Source of the DNA: Helicoverpa zea
Lineage: Eukaryota > Arthropoda > Insecta > Lepidoptera > Noctuidae
NCBI RefSeq assembly: GCF_022581195.2
Contig: NC_061455.1
Span: 9,628,189 to 9,692,188 of the forward strand
Direction: 5' to 3'
Length of the DNA: 64,000 bases
Notes under the pieces: model-generated
Databases searched by the model: none
What the model was told of the DNA's origin: nothing
The model's input: the letters and a program-made list of their open reading frames with translations, nothing else
Shown here: positions 14,201-29,200 of the stretch, one piece after another
Position numbering within the stretch: position 1 is the stretch's first letter
Layout: every line of letters begins with the position of its first letter
Program-made: the position numbers and the translations under genes

Positions 14201-17200
14201 CCCATTTGTGTAGAGAGCTTGATAAGTAGTTGGGTTATGGACCAACAGCCGTCTTGTCAACTAAACTAATGTCAGTAAGGATTTTGTAACGGAACAAAGG
14301 CGGTCGTAAGCGGGGCCTTCATAACTTGCACAATTTCCGTTTCTTACGTCGAGGAATTACTGCCGCATCACTTTGTTTTAATTAGAAATTATTTGTGTTC
14401 CAATCATTTTAATAATATTTTACCTTCTTCTAAGTTACCTAGAACAATAAATTAGCTGGTATTTTAATGACAACGTAACGGTGAAACGGTCTTAATGTGT
14501 TTGTAATAATTACAACAGTAATGTTGATTGTCTTCAAGAAATATGTAGATACGAGCACTTTTGTTGATTAATGGAAAAGGCAATCAATCATCGTTAATAT
14601 ATCGGATGGTATTCACAGAAACTTTTAATGGTATTTTATCATATTTTATTTACCCACAACTTTCTTCTACAATTGCTATTTAATCTTATGTTTTTATCTG
14701 TACTTTGATCATACTTCGACTATGGTCGACGAGCGCAAACCACTCTTTTCATAAAAACAGGTTCTCTTTTCTGTTTGTAATAGCAGGCAGTCCCTTTGCA
14801 CCAATGTGGATGTTGGTACGAAACTCAAGGAAAATGCCAAGATGGAAGTGACGTGATACATGTGTGTATGTCGGTGCTCCCTTTTAATCCCACCGCAATG
14901 GCTTTCCATATTAACTTCTTGCAACTCCGAACTCGAATTAAGGCATCATCGCAACAGCTACCGGAAAGTTAACAAATCAATATTATAATATAGAATAACA
15001 GCATATATACTGTCTACTTCACAAAGGTATATCAGCGTTCTGTCAATATACTGAAATATTCAGTCGCAATATTATGAACGTTTCATGTGCGTGTCATAAT
15101 ACAGGATCTGATGGAATGATTATCTGATAGAAAATTAATTTCCTGCGGTGCTCGCTTCAGTGTACGGTGTTTGATCTTCTGTAAACAATTGAACATAATA
15201 ACTGTACGGCGGGGGTCATTATGTCGACAAACAACAAAATTACTTCGCTCCGCGTATATCGTATGTAGGACGAAGAAAAATGTAGGGAACACCAGGGTCT
15301 ACTTAAAAGAACGTCAATCATGGTAGTGCATACTTGACAGTTAACTTATCTATGTATATTGCGCCTGTAATTCATGCTCTCTGACAGGTGACGCTTTCCA
15401 CCACCCTTCTTAAAGCTTTATGGCAAGTTTCATCATGTTTTTCCTTCACTATTCGAGTTTAAGCGATAAATCATGTTGAAACCTCCAAAAACATATGATA
15501 AATAAACTAAAGAACGTATTTCTAAAATTACTTCGCTAACAATAGACTCAATGGCAGCGATAAATTCGGTTTTGTTTTTGTTTCACATTAAATATAACTG
15601 ACAAACGACCTAATCGCGACGTATTAATTAAACATTTGGATACTGAATTGCGGTTTTAGTTACTCTGAATCATAAATAGTGAATAATGAAATATTTTAGG
15701 TCCATATTAATACAGTGCTTTTGAAAACGATGTGCTTTTACTGTATTGCAAAGATTGTTGGTCTATTGAGTGGAGCGCGGGATTTGATCATCAGTTCGAG
15801 CACTATTATTAAATGTATTATAAAATTTCATAAAAATAATAAAGTGTTTCATTTTCTAGGAAAAATAATAAGGTACGTTTTTTTTTTAATACGGACTGAC
15901 TGCTTCTTTTAACTAAGTCCAATAGTTAAGGATTAATCTTCATGAGTACCCACGTAAGGTACCTATGTAAAGTCCTTTTCATATTCCAACGAATTCTAGT
16001 TCACCTAAATCTGGTAGTCTCCCTACCTACTTAAGCTTCAGATTATTATCGAAATGGAACAAAATCTTTATCTATTTTTGCGAAACACTCATAATACCTG
16101 CTTAACTATTACCAGATAATGATTTGTTTAAATCTCTCATTATTCCACAGACCGTAGACAAAAGAACGAATAAATCCTCAAGGGTAATAAAATTGAAGTT
16201 TATCCGAAGTAAAAATGTAAAGAATAAACAGTTAGAATTGAACCCGTGCAATTAATACGACGGTGGAGAGTTTGAGACTGTTTATTTAACACTTTAAATA
16301 CTAAAGAGCTGGCAACAAGGTCCCATAACAACCGGCGGTTGTTTGCTTAGCTCTCCTACATGAAACGTTACGTTTTACGTGCGATTGTTTGTAATCCTAA
16401 ACGACATGACGTATGGGAAGGTCAGATCCATCAACTGGGTATTAACGTGCTTTAAGCCGCCTTCGCTCCTTAACGAAAGCTTAGTGCTGCCTTAAACTTA
16501 GTGCACGAACATATTGCTTATTAAAATTTGAACTAAGTACCTAATAGCAGATTAAATTCTATATTATGTGTAATATTGTACTTAATAGGGTACTTAGAAA
16601 GTATTTATTTATCAAAAGTTCACACAAATTGAGAATGCATAGTAAAAAACAGCAATTTGTCAGCACAAAGGGCAAACTAGTTTAGAAACCATCTTCCGCA
16701 TGAAAACCCGGACGAACGCGTGGGCAAAAGCTTGTTTCATAAAAAAAATGGATCGAAGCATAAATGTAAAAAGTTGCCGTTTGTCAATCCGTACCATACA
16801 ATTCATAAGCACGCCCAAGCGTGGCTCTTATAAATATAAAATAAGCGCTTCACTGAATGTATTTAATCAATCAATTCAGGCTTTGCGGGTACTGCTTCAC
16901 GTAAAGCCCTTTCAAACATCTCGGCCTCAATACTAGGTTAGTGTTTTCTCTTCAACAAAAGTATTTTTTCTCACGTATTATTATTATAGAAACACTCTGG
17001 CCACGCATGTTAGAGGAAGTTGTCTGGTTTTCGCCTCGGGCCGAGCTCTCTTAAAGATTGGATGTAGCAAAAGATGAACAACTTTCTTATCCCCATAGTA
17101 CATAAGCGATGTTACGTATTTTGTAGTTAATAAAGTTCCACTCAGGTAGGTAATATTTATGAATACGTAAGTTCAAAGTGGAAATTAAAAGATTTTTTTT

Positions 17201-20200
17201 TTTCAAAGTAAATATGAACAGAAAAATCATAACTTTATTTTCAGTAAAACAAAGCTGAAACGGATTTATGCATTTTTTTTTCAATGTAAGTCATACATTC
17301 CCAGCTCGTTGAAGGGGGTCAAGTGACCGGAACGTATTGCAATCTTCCAGGCGCTGAATAAATAAATTCAATACAAGCTAAATAAATCCGCACCCTGCCC
17401 AATACAGTGGTGGCGTACCTGTATTGGTTCTGCTTTACGCATAACAGAGAAAAGTGCGACGTAGGCCCAATACTTACATAAACCACCCAAATATATCTTA
17501 AAGTACGAAGAGCACGAAAGCAAAACAATATGGCCGCCAAAAGAAGTATCTGATACTAATTAAAATGTTTAACACGAGGGAATTTGTACAGTTCCCGATA
17601 CAGAGGGGTCACGTCTATGAAGTCTGATATCTTTATTAACTGAAATAGCTTTGGCTTTGCAGTTTCATAATTTTGTCGCAGGAATGGAATTGTGAAGGAA
17701 AGTTGAAATATATTTTGTACTATGTATTTTCTTTCAAGTAAAGTCATTTCGTGGGTCCGACAGCGTAACCATAATCCGTGGTGTTTCGTAGTCCCCTATT
17801 TCAACTCCGATTTCATTTTCGGGGAAGGGTTTCAGAGAAAAAAAATGATGGTTAAACGGGGGCAGGCTTATATAGTTTTTAAAGCACAATGTACATTAGG
17901 TTCTGTTGGAGATTTATAGCAGACGATATTTGACGACTTGGCTTATGCGGTGAATTCATTTAAACTGAGTTATGTTTCCATTGCATGACGCACGATAACT
18001 TATTTTGTTACCGTTCCAAGTCATGGAATAACAACTATTATAAAATCGATTACTTAGGCATTTTGTTACCTGTTGATTACGCGAAACGCTCGCAAACGTT
18101 TACTCTATTCAAATAAGCAAGTTAATTTTGAATCCACGGTACTAAATCGTGGTCCCTGTTATTCATGATGCTCGTTCATTGTACAAGCAGCCACAAAGTG
18201 AAGTATACGTGTGTGATCCACATTATTCCATACCATTTTCTAGTAACTGCATCAACGTTACATATGTAAGTGGGTACTTCTGTGTGTGTATTGTTCGTCG
18301 TCTGCAAAACAATAGTCGCGCGGTTATTTGCACGCCTGTGTTCGACCTGATACAATGGGTGTTTGTGTCTTATCTTTTCGTTCCCACTATCCCATTCGCA
18401 CAAAATTTTCTCATTACACTTTATTTCTTTTTATAACGGAATAAGGTCAATGTGCGTAAGAAAATGTCTTTAAACACATTACTATTCATTGTTCATTAGA
18501 ATCAACATAAACAGTTTATTGCCCCCAACCGTAGAAACTGAGATAACTAAGGTCATTATATATCTATGACCATCTGTTGGCTTACCGATTCATATCAATA
18601 TTTACTGAAGTTATATTCCATTTCGAAATAATAAAAGGAAATCACTTTTTCATTGGTTTTGAGAACAACGTCATAAACTGAACGTTTTCCAGCATTTATT
18701 TTAAAAGGCGCTGGTGAAGTTATCTACAAAATTTGTTAAGTGGAATAACTTCCAGTTTATTTCAGCTAGAAAGTTGTGGAATGTCGCTTTCGGGAATTGT
18801 TTAAGAGCCAAACTTGAACACAATTAAGAAACACTTAGAAGAACTACGGCTGTAGAAAGTTGAAGAAAAGTATGAGTGGTAAGAAATCCTGTCGTAAAAC
18901 AAGATCGTATTCTGCAGAAAGGTTTTTGGGGTCAAAATATTCCAGGAAATTCTAGTCTCGTCCAACGTTGTCAAAAATATGATATTCAAGTGGATACTTG
19001 TCTGTGTAGTTAGGGAGAAAACCTCAAAAAACCAAAGTTATAACAATATAAGTCCTTACATAAAAGCTAATGACGCCTGTAGGATGACGGATGGGGCAGA
19101 GGATGCGGGGTAGTCGCCTGGCATAAGAAAAAATAATACAAAGCATTATTGTAATTATCTTAAAAGTTTTTGTCCCGCTCGTCATCAGAGTTTGGAAGTG
19201 GGGGTCTTGTGTATATTGCGTTCCGCGTCCGTTAACTAAACTGCCTCACACTCAAGATACGAGCGCACATTACGTATTCGTGTCGTTGCGCGAGTACCGG
19301 CGACAGAGGCTTCTAAGGTCGTGGTATTTGTCCTACGAACAGGCACGTGTGAGCTTGGCCAACGTGTGCTGGAAAAAGATACTGGTTTTTGTGCTGCCGC
19401 CGGATTTAGGCTTTATCTTAATGACGTAACGCCCCCAAGACGAAGTCTTATCACAAATATTGATCGTACACCCCAATTTTTTTCTATTGTCTTTGACGGG
19501 AATATTTATCGCACCTCTTATAGGAAGACACGTTCAAGTATACTCGAATTCATTTAAACTGACATAACTGAGTTGTCAACTCATATTGAAGCAGCCAAAT
19601 TGATCAAGTATTTATTTGCCTTTTATTAAATTATCGTTGAGGTACGAGTAACGTGTACCTACATATTTTATTAACGATGAAGACGAATTTCATTACAAAT
19701 ACAACACGATACAGTGTTCTGTGAAGTTTAACCACGGTACATTTCCAAAGAGAAGAAAAGGAACCAAAAATGGATTGAAATACGGAATTCGGTTTTAAGC
19801 AACAAAGACAAAATTAGAAGAAAAGTGGCCCATTTATTTTATTGCCGATAAGCCTGAAATAATTGATTGATCGGAGGCTAAAGTACGACCAAAAGTCTTA
19901 GAAGTGTACGTCAGCTTATTTCCGATTGTATTATCGACTAACGTGTAGGTACTTACTGAGTGTGCTGAGATTTTTCTCAGACATTTCCTTTTAACTGCGT
20001 ATTGTAATGAAGGTAGTGCAGAATTTGATTACGCGTACGTCAGATGCAATGACAATGGTCGACGTTCGTTGCGGAATGTGGGGCGGATACCTATCTTGAT
20101 GGCAAACGTAGAAATTATCAAAGGCTCTGCTTCCTCAAATGACACTGTAATTTTTATAATTTAATTAATGTACTAACGGGTACTGAACAGAAATAAATAC

Positions 20201-23200
20201 TGAAGTTGAGGGAGGGCAAAGATCGCAAAGCTTCTTGACAAAAGTAACCATTTTCCAGAAATAATGTTTAGATGGTAAACATTAAAGAGCCGGATGGTTA
20301 AACATAAGCTGGTAATTAGGGTTCTAAGGCGAGGAGTCTGCGCGAGGTCCTTAATCCAAAATTTCGGTCGACGCTCTTCGTGCTCAGCCGTTTACTGGCG
20401 GCCATCGGGATTTCCTACGTCGGGAGCGTATTTTTTTCAGCATTAAGTAGATAACATTATACGTTACTTAGGTTTTCCCTTGTAGGGGCCTGAAATTATA
20501 TTACGTGCTGTTCTATCAAATAATTTAATATCAGGGATCGGCACTAGTCTTTGGTAGCCAATTTTACTTTGAGCTCACCATCCCAACTGATGTTTAATAA
20601 AAACTAACCTTCGTTTTATAGACGTTCCGGCGGCGCGGCGTCTCTTCTTGACAGATTTCAACTTAAAATAAACCGTTATAAATGGTAGTCACAAGATTAA
20701 TAGTTTATAAAATATGAATATACACTGTAATTAATTTATTATATGAAGTGGAATGAAACCGCCAACGAGGAAATTTGTCAACGAGGGAACTAAATATTAC
20801 ACAAGGCTATGCCGCGCGTTAAAATGTACAGTTGGAGTCATTAAAACAGCCCAAACTCTGAATTCTCGACTCCGAAACGTCATAAGCTGTATTGGAGTGA
20901 TAACTATGAGAGTTAATTAAATTAGAGCAGATTGGAGAGCAAAACGCTACACATCATTAGCACGTTCCTGTGTAATCGAGTTTAATTTCGAGTTGTAATT
21001 GAGGCCACACAAACCTATGGTAAGTAACAAACAAGGGAGGTTAACCTCCCTCACCGTGTGCCAAAGCGTTGCGGTGCCGACCAATTGAATTGCTCCGCTT
21101 TTCTTGCTTTACCGAGGCCCGAGCTTTTTGATTAAAACTTTAATAAAACTGAGCTAAGTGGAATATTAACTGGTATGCAACGTTTAATTATCAAAATAAA
21201 ACTGATTTTCTGGACGGAAATAAGATTATTTATTCATATTTTTTCTTAATGGATTAAAGCCTGCATCTTTAGTTCGGTCAATTAATGCATTACTTAATTA
21301 TATTTGTCAATGAAAAAATATTTTTGGCACCTCTTCTTGATAATGCACATAAAAACGTTTCCAAAATTCCATCATATTAATAGAATAGCTATAGCAGAAG
21401 AATTTGCGAACAAAGATTAAATCAGTTTTAAGGCCACGCGGCCCACGCAACGTGTTTTAAAGTTGAGTAGGTTCTATAGATAAGTTCGAACGTTTTATAA
21501 AACGTATACCTGAGTGGTGAACAGACGGCCGATGCATCTGGCTTCGTGATTTCGGTGTACGCAGTGTGGCGCCCGCGCCGGTTTACCTGCCCAGCCAGTC
21601 TTTGCTGTCCCTTTCATTCCCTCAGCAAAGCACACCGCTGTCTCTCTCGCACGTGAATGTAGCCATGCAACATCGCTTCTACGAATAAACAGTGCTGCCA
21701 ACGGTATAAGTCGAATTGAGATGTAGGTTGTAACTTTCTTTCCTTCGTTTACAGTGAAAACATCGCTGATTACATTACAATAATATTTTGCAATATCTAT
21801 TTCAAATCTATTTTTAACCTTAATTGAGTTTAACCACACTTCTTTTGTTGTACTACATGAGTGTGGGTACTTACTTGCATTCATTTCAACAGTTCTATTG
21901 TAACTGGTTTCTGAAAATACAGTAATAAACAACCTTGAATTATATAATCGGCGAACTTTTACTAATTTGGTCGAATTCCTACTCATAACCTTTACACAAA
22001 ACTCTCTTGGCCAAATAAGTTTCAAATAGTTTAGCTCTATCTATTTAATAATAAAATGTATAGTTGGTTTTAGATATTGGCAGCACTGCGTGCCACTCAA
22101 GCTGTAGGGACTCACGAGCGCATGCGGCCGGCGCAGACGCAGCCGCTCCGAAACGTGATCGTTTTACTTACCTGACGGCCGCAGTCTATGCATAATGCCT
22201 CCTCTATAGTGTGGATGGGCACAACGAGTCGCCAAACCGCGTCATCTTGCCGTGCCATATGCTCCACTCGTTTGTCAAGGTTTTCATAGATAATCTTGTT
22301 TTGTTGGCATTTTATAGTGCATTCACGCTGCGTTCATTTCAAACGGAATCTCAATAATTACCCCTCTCGATAGAACCCAAGCTATTTGTACTCAATCCGA
22401 GGTTTATGTTGTAGATTAGGAGCACGATAGTTAATGTGATTTGGAAGTAAGCACTAACCACTTGCCAATATGTTCGGCGTTAACGTACTCGCAGCTATTT
22501 GGCAATGAGCGAGGCGAATCGTAACGGTATCACAGATATGACGCCTGAATACAAAAACAAAGCTCGGTGAAATGGCCTTATCTTCCAGTCACGTATACGT
22601 GAAAAGAGCTTTAAACATAAGATAAGGCTTAAAAATTAAACTTAATCCGGATTGAACCCTGTCCACAGAATCAGATCAGCCATAGCGAGCAAAAGCTCGA
22701 CGTGGCTCGACACTTTAAACGTACCAAATTAATAGTGAGGTACTTACCGTTATAGCCTTAACTAATAAATCAATATTATGCAACGTTTTATCCCGAAATT
22801 CATAAATCTGAAATTAACATCCCTGTTGAATAAGATGAAACGAGTAATAAACCAAGAGACAGACAGTGTTAGCTAAGCTTGAAATATTATAAATATTCAT
22901 CAGTCATCTTGTCTTCAGTGCGTTTCATTATTCGCCTTTTTGTTTGTGTATTGTTGATGAGTTCACGGTGCTTTCTGACCTAGACGGTGCTATTTTTTAT
23001 ATTTAAACAATCGCCGTTTGGAATATTACATAAGTTGAAATAAATATTTTGTTGGTTAATGAAGTACTCACTTAAAGCTCTAATAGAAAAGATAAGGTGT
23101 TTGTTTGAACGTAGTAATGATTGGTTAGCGAGGATGGAGTGGGGTCGGGTGTAGCGGATTCTGTCCCGGATGTGTCGTCGCCGCGTGAGGAGAACGCGCC

Positions 23201-26200
23201 ACATGTTAGCTTTTTACCAAGCGTCGCCCTTCGTTCCGTGCACATGTCGGCCCTGCTAAGCAAAAAAAACGTTCATAAATATCGCACCCATGGCGATGTT
23301 AATAGTTCCTGTCTAATGACACTTTGAACTTGTTATCTAAACCATCACTTTTGAAGTGGGCCAATGTGTGGACCAAAACTTTCTTTACAGATAGCTTTCT
23401 TGTGTTTTACACCATGCCGTCACTACTTTCCAAACTTACTCAATTGTCTAGAGCTGTGTTAAATAAAGTTAAACTGCCTTTAAAACATCGTCAATTTTCA
23501 ATTAACAAATTGCTCTACTAGTTTATTTTTGTAATAACATTTCATTTCAAAGTTATTTAACTGATACTCAAGCTACCCTAAATTTTGATGTTCCCAGTGA
23601 GGGGGCTGTTATTTATAATGTCAATAGTTCTGTTATTCTTATAATAGAGCTTATTTAATTTTCATTGACCGAATTTCGAAATACAGCCTTCTGTGGGTTC
23701 ATAAACACCTATACAAGATATTAAATTATATTCGTATTAACGCAATCCGGTGAGATTATCAGCAGCTTCCAATTTATTCATGTACTTGGCCGATAATGAC
23801 AGGAGCAGCAAGTCGAGTGGCAATCCAATCTAGCTAATGACAAAACTTGCTCCTAGGAAATTTGCTGTACGCCATGCCAATATTAGCAACACTAATTAAA
23901 ATTGGATAACAACTTTCGGCAGTTTTAAAGTTTCATTCTGTTGATGTGTGTTGTGTAGGCAGTGTCGGCAGTGTCGGCAACTGTCTGGAATTTTAACTCA
24001 TATGTATGAGTATGTTGATTGAGATTGCTCGTTCGCACGCGATATATTTTGTTGATAGCCTTTTCTTAAACTTTGATGGAGTGGACTCTTATAAATAAAG
24101 ATGATACTTCCGGGGATATTCGGGAAATGTCGCGATGTTATTTTTGGGTTGGGTACTGTTCATAAATATTCTTTTATTATTAGATTTGGTGTATATTTGG
24201 GGCGCGTTGAGCTTTAGAGTAGACAATAATTCGGTAGCTACTAGCATTGTGCTCGGTGTACCAGCGCGGTTCCATCACAGTAAACGCGTACTGTAGCCTG
24301 TTAAATGTACACTGAATGCATTTTCAGCGTTTGCATTGTAAGCGATCATAGTGATTTAATGTCGTATCATGAGTCTCATGCATTATATAGTTGCTTCTCG
24401 CTTGTTTACGGAACTGCTACGCAAATACACCAAACCGCATAGGTGTATATATTATAGAGTACCTGTATAGCTAAGGAGTATCAGTCAACAAATACTTGAT
24501 TTATTGCAGCCCTCTTTCAATTTGCTGTGGAAGCTTTAAACTATTTTTAAATAATAGATCTTCCATGTTTAAGCTACCTGAGAGCATACGATCGGTTTTG
24601 ACTTGGAATGCATCTACACTTTGGTGACTATTCGATATTTGAAAATATCGTGTCAATTTACAATGCCGTGTCAATATACAATTTTGCCAAGTGTATACTC
24701 CTATACAATGTCGTCTCGAGTTTCTATGAGGCCCTATTTGCGAGCAGGTAGGCAAGTAACGACAAAAGGACTTGGGTTGTTCCTGAATACAACAAAGAAA
24801 GTAAGGTGTACCTTCTTACCTGAGGCAAACTCAAATACGTATAAATAATATTTTAGATGGGTCTACTTAAATATAATTTAGAATGAGTTCCACATTTTAG
24901 ATGTGGATATTATTATCATTTTAAATGTGCAGGATGAGGGTTCGAGGCTTAAAACCTCATTTTGCACAACTTTAAGCACGGAGGTTTAGTTAATACAACG
25001 AGAGACGAGATTTATAATAGGTACACCGTTATTCCGACACAAATGTCCGCGTCAATTTATTATGTAAATAACACAAAGATACATTCAGCTTCAGCGAAAC
25101 ATGTTTGTAAAACATAATCTTTATCGCCCAAGTTCCACAGCCACGCGGCTTTGGCCCTCTGGGGGAAATCAAAAATGTATTTGTTTCAAATGTCGCTTGC
25201 AGGTTTTGGCATAATAATAATAAAGTAAGCAATCTTAGCGAAAGGAGACAAAGCGTTAAATATTAAAAGCTTCTGAATAATAAGTCTATTTCAATCTTTA
25301 TAAATAAATAAGTTTTCATGAATAATTGATGTGCATTAAAACAGGTACAGACTTTTGAGTTGCCGTTTTAACAATTTCGGATTAACCAATTAAATAAAGC
25401 TCTGTATTTTTAATCTGCCTTAGTATTCTAGACGCGCGACTTCTGAAGAAAAACCTTATCTTGTGGCTGCACTCTCTGGATAGACTGTATTTGTACGAAT
25501 ATCATTTACTTATTAATGATTCCAAGGTTTCATTGGAATTTGTAATGCATAAACCGGTCAAGCTCGTGCCGGGCACGGTTAAAAGGCCAAGCTGTACTAA
25601 ATACTGGCTTATACTTAAATATCGAAAAATATCATGCTACCGCTACAAAACAGCCCATAGAAACCAAGCAAAGTGACAGCTACCAAAAATATTTTTCTAA
25701 CGGTACAGGCAAGGTGTGTTCTAAACCTTAATTCGAAAATTAGGCTGAGTGACGTTTCCGAGACGTGAAATTGTAAACTTGTCTTTAAATTAAAGGCCAC
25801 TTTAATGTACTTTACGCCATTTATCTGTCGGTTTACTTCGGGGAATTCTGGAAAACTTCAGATTACAGCTCTTTACAAAGGCGTGAACCCTACACAGAAC
25901 TGCTTTATGAGAGTTTCTTCAGGTGATAGTCGTTTCAATTTCGGCCACAATGACTGACTGCTAAGTAGTGCTGAGCCCACATTCTTGAGTTAATAACTCG
26001 ATAGCGCCAATACTTGATATTCTTTGATGTCCTTTTTGCTTTCGCGGGATTTTCGTCATTCTTCAACCGTATTATGAGAGGCGTTATTGTAGTGATCCAG
26101 ATTTGGACAGAAGGGATGATGATATTATTATTTGTTCTTTATTGCTGCTCTTTTCTGAGCGCATACAGTTCGAGTTATATCAAAGCGACTATTATTATTG

Positions 26201-29200
26201 CCTACTGTTTTCTTTTAAAGGCGTCATTCAGGGCATTCTTTAAAATATGTTAATCTAATGGCATATATTTTTTAAATACATATTAACCTATGAATCTAGA
26301 TCCAAATCTTACTTAATATCTCTTCAAATGATGAGTGTCGCTTAAACAAATTAAGTGAGGGGTTTTCAATCTTGTTTTGCGGTATACTAAACTGCGCGCG
26401 ATACATCATCTGCATAAAGGCTTTGGGTTCATCCCTGGTAATTTATGAAACGCACCGGTTTCTCAACTTTCTCTTCAATGTATATACTTTTTAATTATTT
26501 TTTAAATGTTTTACATGTTCTACGAATTCTTTGCTTCGTTAATTCATTTTACACTATTTTAAGGCTTTCGTAGTAAAATCCATTATTTCTACTTTTCAAG
26601 TAATTGTATTAACTGTCCGTAGTGTCATCGACGTAGAAGCGGAAAAAGTCCCAATTGGAATTTTTATAACATACACAGTGTTAAGCACTCATAGTTTTCA
26701 ATTCAAATATTTTTATTGAATTGAGTGTTTTTATATAAGTTGTAAAGTTCACTCACAATACGCTGAACGAAAAAAAGGCCATCGTAAAAAAGGGTAGGAA
26801 AATATTTTACTAAAACACTCAAAGTCGAATCAACCAATATTTATTCAATGGCAAAAAATACAAAATTAATCAAGGACCCTGGCTTCTAAAACAATTTGTT
26901 TTCTTTGAGCTCTTGCTGAGTTGCTTATTATTTTGAGATTGATATTGCATTTTTATTTTGATTAGGTCATCAAATATTTTTATCAACATCTCGTCCACCA
27001 TCAGATACACCTACTTATTTGAATACAGACAATAGGAATCTTCCATAATACTGTAAACCCTGCCCTGAAAGCGACAGCCGCGTAGGTATGTATACCTACA
27101 TCCAAATTAATTCCCCTATTCTATAAATAAATAATCTTTTCGAGGAAAAGCAAGTTACAAAACACGGCTTCATAAAATTACCCTTAACAAATTAAGTTAG
27201 GAATGGGACCGAATGATCGCGATAGTACACGTGTTTACGGTCTAATCTATATAGTACATGCTACCCCCTCACAAAATACTGCTGGAATATTATGTAATTC
27301 CGCTAACTTTATATAACAATAATATCTCGTAAATAAAACATGGATGAAAATGTTATCTATTACAAAATATAATGCCGTTGCTACATTTGTGCTGTACCTA
27401 TTGTTTTTTTTCGTAATTAACTTTATTTTAAAAGTCGAATTTTCTAATGTTTCCATTTGGCCATCCGAAAAATGTGTGTTGTAAATAAATACGCTTTTAT
27501 TTGAAAGGGTATTTTTGAAGAGAATAAAAAATATTTTTATTATTCTATCTATTGGATGGACAATATATTAGAACCGATTGCAAATAAAAATATCTATTGC
27601 AATATTTTGTGGAACAAAAAAAGGAGTAAATAGAAAAATGGTTTGAAAACTCCTTTGTGTTTTTCATGCTCGATGACTGAAAATATTTAGGATATTCTTA
27701 GTGTAGTTTTAAGAAACTGAAATTAGTTTATGCGCGTTGGGTGAATCTTTTTGTGTTCGACAGTCGTTGTAGGTTTGGTTCGACATTTTGCCGATTCGCA
27801 GTTTGCCCGTTTCACGCGCGTGGCAGCTCAACGCCCACGAGACGTAAGCAGGAACGGCCTCCATGCTTGAATGACGAATAACGCCTTTGGGCTTTCCGGC
27901 GTCTGAAATACTCCCCGGTATTACTGCAATAGATGTTTAATTTCTAATATATATTTCACACCTTACTAAGAGATTCAAATGCTGTGTAATTGGGTCACAT
28001 ATCACACTTAAGTTTTGGTGAGCTCGTATTGAGGTGAACTCGGCATAAGTCGATGATGGGAGGCTGAACTGTCACAACGGTTCTCGGGATTTGCCTAGTT
28101 TTTGGAGCACCTGTGTACGTATATGTACAGCAAATAGGACATGATTATGGCATCACCTAGCTTGAGGTTGTAAAATTTAAAATTCTTAATATGATAATCT
28201 AATGTTTGAGGTAGCAAAGTTACCAAAACAAAAGTATTTGTACTGAGATTTTTCCTCTACAGAAGACTGAAAAAGCGTGAAATTAAAGCTCATTGAAGCA
28301 CGACACGATAATTAAAAATGTTAAGTTGACTTTATTTTGTAAACATGAAAATAATGAATACAGTAATCTCAATTACCTGACCTGAGATAAGATTTTCAGG
28401 CTTAAATATAAAGTTAAGAGCATTCAAGGCGTTGAATTAACAAAAAATGTAAGGATTGTGTAAGTTTCAGGCCTCCATTTTTTGTTAATTTTGGTTTACC
28501 GACCTATTATCTTCCCTAGCAGACTTAAGAGAAAACTCACTCGTTATAAGCTATAAGAGTAGGATATCAAGAAGATTAAGAGTACGAGTATTGAAGGCAG
28601 CAAGAAAATTGAACATCGGCTGCCATATGACATAACTTATTCTAGGAAAATCGACCAAAAGGCCAAAGCACTCTGGTGACAGTTAAATTATTCTTCCTGT
28701 ACCTAACTTATCGTTGCATAAACCACTCATATGCAGCAAATATGCACGTGTTATGGCATTAGAAAACTCATATTTTCTATGAGAATATTGCACATGTTAA
28801 CTATTCGCTTTGCGCAAAAATGTTGTGTGAGCACAATGTCTAATTTCATAGACATGTATTTCGGGGAGCGGCAGTTGGAGACGTTTCCAGAATACCAAAC
28901 AGAAAGCGTACGTAGGTTTAATTAAAATCGCTCTAGTAGTTTTAAACAAGTAAAACTAGATACTTCGTACTGTATAGTGAATGCTGGCTACAAATAAAAT
29001 CGCATTTTACGATACTTTGTTTACTCACACGTACAATACACACATCGGATTAATACCAACACAATGTTATTATATTCCAGTTGAAATAAATAACATTAAA
29101 CGTATTGTTAATGATATAAACAATTTTAATATTGAAACAAGCACATTGTAACTCGGATTAAATTTTAGTTGCAATTTCTAATGAAGTAATGAATCGACAA

